From: Microcaldota archaeon
GTDB lineage: Archaea > Micrarchaeota > Micrarchaeia > Micrarchaeales > CABMGC01
Reading direction: 5' to 3'
DNA: 10,313 bases
NCBI GenBank assembly: GCA_021846005.1
Contig: JAJZIZ010000022.1
Location: forward strand, 1-10,313
Below, one piece after another: positions 5,530 through 10,313 of this stretch (position 1 is the first letter of the stretch; every line of letters starts with the position of its first letter). A model generated the notes under the pieces. It saw nothing but the letters and a program-made list of their open reading frames with translations, was not told the origin of the DNA and made no database searches. Made by a program: the position numbers and the translations under genes.

Positions 5530-8219
5530 TGCTGAATTTGGAAAAACTGGACAAGAACGAACTAAGAAAGGAATTCGGGAAAGACTACGATTCATATTAC
5601 TCGACTGAGCTTTTCAGGGAAGAGGGCTTTGAAAGGAGGCAGTGCAAGGTATGCGGCAAGAACTTCTGGAGCTCAAGCGAGAGGGAGCTATGCGACGATC
5701 CTGAACATACTCCCTATACGTTCTTCAAGGAGAAACCTTCTCCTATCGGCTATGTCGATTTCTGGAAAAAGTTCTCCGATTTCTTCAGCAAAAATGGCCA
5801 CGCCGTGATAGACCGATATCCTGTAGTAAGCAGATGGAGGCAGGATCTCTATTTCACAATAGCAAGCATACAGGACTTCCAGCGCATAGAGAACGGCGCA
5901 ATGTCTTTTGAATACGGGGCGAATCCCCTGATAGTGCCTCAGATATGCCTGAGATTTCCGGACATAGAAAACGTAGGAGTGACAGGAAGGCACTTCACCA
6001 GCTTCATGATGGCCGGTCAGCACGCATTCAATTACCCTGCAGAGGGCTACTGGCGCGACAGGACCATAGACCTCAATTACAAGTTCCTTACAGGAATGCT
6101 TGGCGTAAAAAAGGAAAATCTCGTATACAGCGAAGATGTCTGGGCGATGGGAGATTTCTCCGAGTTCGGCCCATGCCTTGAAAGCTTTTCAAACGGAGTC
6201 GAGCTGGTAAACAGCGTATTTACCCAGTTTGAAGCGCATGACGGCAAGGCAAAGGAACTTCCCAGCATGGTTGTCGATGTCGGATGGGGCTTTGAGCGGC
6301 TTCTCTGGTTCCATACTGGATTTGACAATGCATACGATGCAGTCTTCCATCCAGTCATAGAAAAATCAAAGGCCAGGCTGCCTTTCGAACTCGAGCGCGA
6401 TCATTTCAGGAAGTTTGCCGGGTACGCAAGCGAGCTTGACGTTACCGAAAAGGGAGACTATGGCAAAAAGGTATCTGCAATACTTTCAAAGACAGGAATA
6501 TCGCAGCATGATTATGAAAAGAAGATAAAGCCCATGCAATCCTATTATGCGGTTTTGGACCACGTGCGCACGCTGCTCTTCGCGATATCCGACGGCGCAC
6601 TGCCTTCGAACATAGGCGGGGGATACAATCTGCGTGTCATACTTAGGAGGGCATTCTCTTTCATAAAGGAATACGGGATGGATTTCAGCGTGGAGGATAT
6701 AGCCGCAATACATGCCGAAGAGCTTAAGGGTCTTTATCCTGAGCTGGGCGAGAATCTTGGCATACTCTCGGAAGTGGCAGAAGTAGAACGCCAGAGATAC
6801 GCGCGTACTACTGAAAATGCAAGCAGGATAATCCAGAATCTCATACAGAAGAAGGCAAAGATAGGCAGGGAACAATTAAAGGTTCTCTATGAAAGCAATG
6901 GGATAACTCCTGAACTGGTGGCATCCGCAGCTGCCAAGAATGGCATAGAGATAGAATCATCTGACGGGGCATATGCCGACCTTCTAAAAAGTGATTTCGC
7001 GGAGAAGAAAAAAGCATTCAAGATAAAGGCAGATCTCGAAAGTCTCCCAAACACCGAGCCTCTTTATTACACGCTGGCGACCGGATCCGAATCGGAGATT
7101 CTGCATTCAGAGGACAAGATGGTTGTTCTGGATTCGACGCCTTTCTATCCCGAAGGCGGAGGCCAGGAAGCCGACCACGGTTCAATAAACGGCTTCGAGG
7201 TTGAAGACGTGCAGAAGGTAGGCGGTGTCATAGTGCATATAATGAAAGATTCAGTCACTGGAAATGCCAGGCTTTCCAAAGGCGCAACTGCAATCTGCGC
7301 GGTTGAAATAGAAAGGCGGAATCGCCTGATGGCTCACCACACCTCCACTCATCTCATGAGCGCAGCTGCAAGGAGTATACTCGGCAAGCACGCCTGGCAG
7401 GAAGGAACCCGCAAATCATTTGACAAGGCTCACATAGACGTTTCACATTATGACAAATTGGAAGCAAGCCAGATAAACAAAATGGAGGAATATGTCAACT
7501 CTGCCATAACAAGCGGAATGAAGGTGAAGATAGAGCATATGGAAAGAGGCAAGGCAGAGAAAGAATTCGGCTTTTCCATATACCAGGGCCACGGAATGCC
7601 AACAAAAAGCATGCGCATGGTAGTGATAAGAGATCTGCATGGAAATCTGATAGACGCCGAGGCATGCGGAGGCCTTCACGTTTCCGGCAGGGAATATTCA
7701 ATAGGGATGGTAAAGGTAATAAGCACCTCGAGGATACATGACGGAGTGGACAGGATAGAATTTGCCGCTGGCAATGCCGCCCTTGACTATTTCAGGAAAG
7801 TTCATTCTGAATTGTCCGGAGCCGCAAAAGCATTGAATTCTGAAATGTTCGGCCTCGCCGAAAAGGAGGTACACATCAAGGAGGAGAACAGGAAGCTCGC
7901 AAAGCAGCTCTCGGAAACCAGCGAGCGGATATCCTCAATGATAGCCGAAAATATCATGGCAAGCCAATCAAACAATCAGGGAGATGCAAGCATATCTGTG
8001 GAATTGGACGAATCACTGGAAATAATGAGGAAGTCACTCTCTCTTCTGGTATCCAAGAATTCGGGCATAGTCGCAATAGCAACCAACAAAAAGGGCGAAA
8101 CAATCTGCATGGCAGGGCCTGAGTCAAAGCATAGCGCCATAGATTTCATAAGGGAAAAATACGGGCCAAGGTTCCGCGGAGGAGGCTCCAGGGCATTCGC
8201 TGAAGGAATACTGGCATGA
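5526..8219 (+). CDS. alaS: Alanyl-tRNA synthetase, archaeal type
   Basis: This class II synthetase charges tRNA-Ala with alanine and hydrolyses mischarged Ser/Gly-tRNA in its editing domain. It has 897 residues, the usual length for archaeal AlaRS. An N-terminal Cys cluster (CKVCGKNFW and a later Cys, about residues 40-56) is typical of the archaeal form. The catalytic core includes SRWRQDLYF (102-110), RFPDIENVGVTGRHFTSF (143-160) and GWGFERLLWFHTG (253-265). The editing domain has HHTSTH (zinc ligands His605 and His609) and ACGGLH (Cys714 and His718). A coiled linker follows, and the C-Ala/DHHA1-type end closes with GGGSRAFAEG. All key residues are intact. The start is set at ATG 5526, which overlaps the nuclease stop (ATGA) and follows AAGGTG. 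The gene is second in the operon; its TGA overlaps a further ATG at 8219. Confidence 0.97.
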   Translation: MMLNLEKLDKNELRKEFGKDYDSYYSTELFREEGFERRQCKVCGKNFWSSSERELCDDPEHTPYTFFKEKPSPIGYVDFWKKFSDFFSKNGHAVIDRYPVVSRWRQDLYFTIASIQDFQRIENGAMSFEYGANPLIVPQICLRFPDIENVGVTGRHFTSFMMAGQHAFNYPAEGYWRDRTIDLNYKFLTGMLGVKKENLVYSEDVWAMGDFSEFGPCLESFSNGVELVNSVFTQFEAHDGKAKELPSMVVDVGWGFERLLWFHTGFDNAYDAVFHPVIEKSKARLPFELERDHFRKFAGYASELDVTEKGDYGKKVSAILSKTGISQHDYEKKIKPMQSYYAVLDHVRTLLFAISDGALPSNIGGGYNLRVILRRAFSFIKEYGMDFSVEDIAAIHAEELKGLYPELGENLGILSEVAEVERQRYARTTENASRIIQNLIQKKAKIGREQLKVLYESNGITPELVASAAAKNGIEIESSDGAYADLLKSDFAEKKKAFKIKADLESLPNTEPLYYTLATGSESEILHSEDKMVVLDSTPFYPEGGGQEADHGSINGFEVEDVQKVGGVIVHIMKDSVTGNARLSKGATAICAVEIERRNRLMAHHTSTHLMSAAARSILGKHAWQEGTRKSFDKAHIDVSHYDKLEASQINKMEEYVNSAITSGMKVKIEHMERGKAEKEFGFSIYQGHGMPTKSMRMVVIRDLHGNLIDAEACGGLHVSGREYSIGMVKVISTSRIHDGVDRIEFAAGNAALDYFRKVHSELSGAAKALNSEMFGLAEKEVHIKEENRKLAKQLSETSERISSMIAENIMASQSNNQGDASISVELDESLEIMRKSLSLLVSKNSGIVAIATNKKGETICMAGPESKHSAIDFIREKYGPRFRGGGSRAFAEGILA

Positions 8220-8220
8220 T

Positions 8221-8225
8221 GGTGA
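8221..8225 (+). promoter_or_regulatory. Ribosome binding site of carS
   Basis: GGTGA sits 7 nt before the TTG at 8233, a normal spacing for an archaeal Shine-Dalgarno sequence. It supports TTG as the carS start in the absence of any in-frame ATG or GTG between the alaS stop and the conserved N-terminus. Confidence 0.6.
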
Positions 8226-8232
8226 ATTTTCC

Positions 8233-8733
8233 TTGGGAATAGATCTCTATCTGATTTTCATATATCCCCTGATATATATCTGGCCTGCATACGTTGCCAA
8301 TGGCGCTCCTGTAATCCTGGGAGGAGGAAAGCCTCTTGACTTTGGCCGCAAGTTCATGGGCAAACCAATATTCGGAAGCCACAAAACAATCCGCGGCCTC
8401 TTCGCAGGGCTCGCCGCAGGTTTCATAATGGCAGGCTTGGAATCAATTGTTTTTCCGTACATGCTTCCTATCGGGATACTTCTAAGCGTTGGGACCATGT
8501 TCGGTGATCTTTTTGGCAGTTTCATAAAAAGGAGAATGGGAACCGGAGAAGGCACAAAGATGCTCTTTCTGGACCAGTATCCATTTGTCATATTTGCCAT
8601 GCTCTTTGCGCTGCCTCTAGGCCATACGCCTTCGATACCCGGCATAATCTTCATATTGCTGCTGACAGGAGCTCTGCATGTGCTTACCAATCACGGCGCA
8701 CACAAAATGAAGCTCAAGAAAGTTCCCTGGTAA
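8233..8733 (+). CDS. carS: CDP-archaeol synthase
   Basis: CarS (DUF46 family) transfers CMP from CTP to 2,3-di-O-geranylgeranylglyceryl phosphate, making CDP-archaeol, the branch-point precursor of archaeal polar lipids. It acts in the cytoplasmic membrane. The 166-residue protein has about five hydrophobic segments (near 4-22, 53-72, 76-98, 115-129 and 134-153). Family signatures are PAYVANGAPVILGGG (18-32), a GSHKTIRG loop (48-55), GDLFGSFIKRRMGTGEG (90-106) and LFLDQYPF (111-118). These match known CarS proteins in order and spacing. The length is normal. The start is TTG 8233, preceded by GGTGA, and the gene lies 13 nt after the alaS stop, so it is almost certainly co-transcribed. An ATG at 8219 in another frame ends after seven codons and cannot serve as the start without a frameshift. 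Confidence 0.95.
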   Translation: MGIDLYLIFIYPLIYIWPAYVANGAPVILGGGKPLDFGRKFMGKPIFGSHKTIRGLFAGLAAGFIMAGLESIVFPYMLPIGILLSVGTMFGDLFGSFIKRRMGTGEGTKMLFLDQYPFVIFAMLFALPLGHTPSIPGIIFILLLTGALHVLTNHGAHKMKLKKVPW

Positions 8734-8748
8734 TCCTTCCTGCAAAAG

Positions 8749-8765
8749 CCGCTTTCCAGAAGCGG
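8749..8765. terminator. Hairpin between convergent carS and M50 genes
   Basis: CCGCTT, a 5-nt loop (TCCAG) and AAGCGG form a perfect 6-bp stem in the 44-bp gap between the two stop codons. On the minus strand it is followed by CTTTTG, so it most likely ends the M50 transcript. On the plus strand only A-rich sequence follows, so termination of carS is less supported. Confidence 0.5.
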
Positions 8766-8777
8766 ATGAAAAACACA

Positions 8778-10292
8778 TCAGAGTATCCAGATCCAAGGCA
8801 GCAGAAGTACAATCAATGCTATTACCATGAGCCATCCTATCATGTGCATCTTCTTCTTGCTTTTTATCCTGTTTTTGTATATCCTCCAGCCGTCAAAGGC
8901 AGGCAGCGGCATAAGATTCATTCCGCCAACGAAGAAATTCAGCACGAACGATATCACAAAAAATGAATATATGAAGCTCACTATGCCCGGCATCGGGCCC
9001 TTCACTTTAGGTATTTGCGAATTTTGTATAACTACCCCTACCTTTCCCGTTGCATTGGTCTGGAAGGTGTAATTTCCGTTGTTTGTGCCTACTGACACAA
9101 GCGCAAAAGGCGTGAAATTTCCAGCAGCTTCCTCAACGCTGGTAAGATTCTTGACCACATATCCGTTCCACCGGTACAATATGGATCCTGGCTTTATCGT
9201 ATTATATGCGGGGTATCCCGGCATGGTGGATGACACAACAACACCAGTCTTGAAAAACGCCGGAGTCACATATATTATCATCAAGGCAGTAAGGGCGAAA
9301 AATGCGAATGTCATCAGGAAGTTTGAAGAGACTCCAGCAACGAATATGCCGTTCTGTTTTCTCTTGTCAAGTCTGCCTACCTGTTTTTCATCCGGCTCTA
9401 CGAATGCCCCAACCGGTATAACGCCAAACGGCACTATCCCCATGCTCTTAAGTTTTATCTTTGAGATTCTTGCAAGAATTCCGTGGGAAAATTCATGCAC
9501 TACCAATACGACAGCAAGCGCAAGCACCCCTGAGAACAGGGGTATTGTAAGGCCAGGTATTATAGGAGCAACTCCTGGAACCTGGCTGCTTAGTGACGCA
9601 TAGCTGCTGGGATTTCCAGTCGCAACCGCCTTTGATACTGCCGAGACTATCGAATATGCTATCTCCGCAGCCGAAAGCCCGAGAAGCGCCATCATAAAGA
9701 AAAGAATCCCTCCGAATATGCTCACTACAAGAAGCGCGACGAGTGTCCACGAGAACACCACCTGCAACAGGCCTATGCCTCCGAAGCCTGAAAGATTGAC
9801 TCCTGGGATATTCAGGAAGCTCAGGAAAAGCTCCGTGTTGGGGAAGACCACAAACACCATTGCCGCTATCGAAAGCATTCCTAAAATTAGTATCTTCTTG
9901 TTTATTTCTTTCTTGAAGATCACATACGAAAGAAGGCCAAAGCTGAGAACCGCCCCCCATTCTGCCAAGGCATTCCAGAATCTTCCTCCTTTTACTGCAA
10001 GGTAATCTATGAAATCCAGCCCTCTGCTGCTTTTGAGCATATATATCCCATAGGAACCGTCAAGCCCGTTTGCCACTGCGATTACCTCCCCGGAAACAAT
10101 GAGAACTATGAGTGCAACCGCCACGCTGATCCATGCTGGAAGCCCGCTGTAATAAAGATACGCAATGGAAGCAAAGGAACCGGCAACGAAAACGATGGTC
10201 ATAGCTGCTCTAAGATACTTGTTTTTCTCAGGTTCCCTTCTTTGCTGTTTTGCTGCCATTATATCATTCGTTGGTGTTGCCGTGTGCTGCAT
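8778..10292 (-). CDS. M50 family (site-2-type) intramembrane metalloprotease with PDZ-like domain
   Basis: This polytopic membrane protease of 504 residues probably cleaves transmembrane segments of anchored substrates such as regulators or leftover signal peptides. The zinc motif HEFSH (266-270; ligands His266 and His270, catalytic Glu267) lies at the end of a transmembrane helix. The second signature is NLMPLPAFDGWR (459-470), where Asp467 is the expected third zinc ligand. Between them a PDZ-like segment (about 350-425, with GYPAYNTIKPGSILYRWNG) sits between hydrophobic helices. About five hydrophobic segments precede the catalytic core (near 29-48, 52-75, 108-127, 134-151 and 174-205), making this a long member of the family. 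I used ATG 10292; an ATG at 10259 (MAAKQQ) would remove 11 residues and is equally possible. The gene is convergent with carS and its promoter is outside or at the window edge. Confidence 0.9.
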   Translation of the reverse strand: MQHTATPTNDIMAAKQQRREPEKNKYLRAAMTIVFVAGSFASIAYLYYSGLPAWISVAVALIVLIVSGEVIAVANGLDGSYGIYMLKSSRGLDFIDYLAVKGGRFWNALAEWGAVLSFGLLSYVIFKKEINKKILILGMLSIAAMVFVVFPNTELFLSFLNIPGVNLSGFGGIGLLQVVFSWTLVALLVVSIFGGILFFMMALLGLSAAEIAYSIVSAVSKAVATGNPSSYASLSSQVPGVAPIIPGLTIPLFSGVLALAVVLVVHEFSHGILARISKIKLKSMGIVPFGVIPVGAFVEPDEKQVGRLDKRKQNGIFVAGVSSNFLMTFAFFALTALMIIYVTPAFFKTGVVVSSTMPGYPAYNTIKPGSILYRWNGYVVKNLTSVEEAAGNFTPFALVSVGTNNGNYTFQTNATGKVGVVIQNSQIPKVKGPMPGIVSFIYSFFVISFVLNFFVGGMNLMPLPAFDGWRIYKNRIKSKKKMHMIGWLMVIALIVLLLPWIWIL

Positions 10293-10313
10293 TGCATTTG
10301 TTTCACGAGAGAT

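Noticed and set aside
6077..6875. Minus-strand open frames inside alaS
   Set aside because: They are antisense shadows of a complete, well-conserved AlaRS gene and carry no motif of their own.

Overview
The window looks archaeal. It encodes an archaeal-type alanyl-tRNA synthetase with an N-terminal Cys cluster, CDP-archaeol synthase (an enzyme specific to archaeal lipid synthesis), and two thermopsin-like (peptidase A5) secreted proteins. Promoters are TATA-type with short leaders. Thermopsin relatives, tight packing and TTG starts would fit a small-genome acidophile-associated lineage of the Micrarchaeota/Parvarchaeota (ARMAN) kind. That placement is inference; no rRNA is present to test it.

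Left part (1-2760): two minus-strand paralogues in tandem code for exported proteins with a thermopsin-like body. Each has a charged N-terminal stretch, a hydrophobic signal and a C-terminus that is almost identical between the copies. A hairpin followed by a T-run separates them, and each has its own TATA-like box, so they are probably separate transcripts. The upstream copy has no ATG, GTG or TTG at the point where homology and promoter position say translation should begin. This part is visibly more AT-rich than the rest.

Middle (2760-4650): a short intergenic region holds a divergent promoter pair and a possible 38-codon ORF. A plus-strand alpha/beta hydrolase of DUF1749 type follows, overlapping tail-to-tail by 41 bp with a minus-strand HAD phosphatase. 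The HAD gene is divergent from the next operon across about 115 bp.

Right part (4654-8733): a tightly packed plus-strand operon carries a Cas4/Exo V-like Fe-S nuclease, alaS (4-nt start/stop overlap) and carS (TTG start with its own GGTGA ribosome binding site). These link DNA repair or processing, translation and membrane lipid synthesis in one transcript, with no evident pathway connection. A compact hairpin then separates carS from a convergent minus-strand M50 (site-2-type) membrane protease with a PDZ-like insertion, whose start lies close to the right edge.

No tRNA, rRNA, CRISPR array, transposase or insertion sequence is seen. The most unusual material is the thermopsin-like pair: the non-canonical start, the 41-nt identical block and the different base composition.
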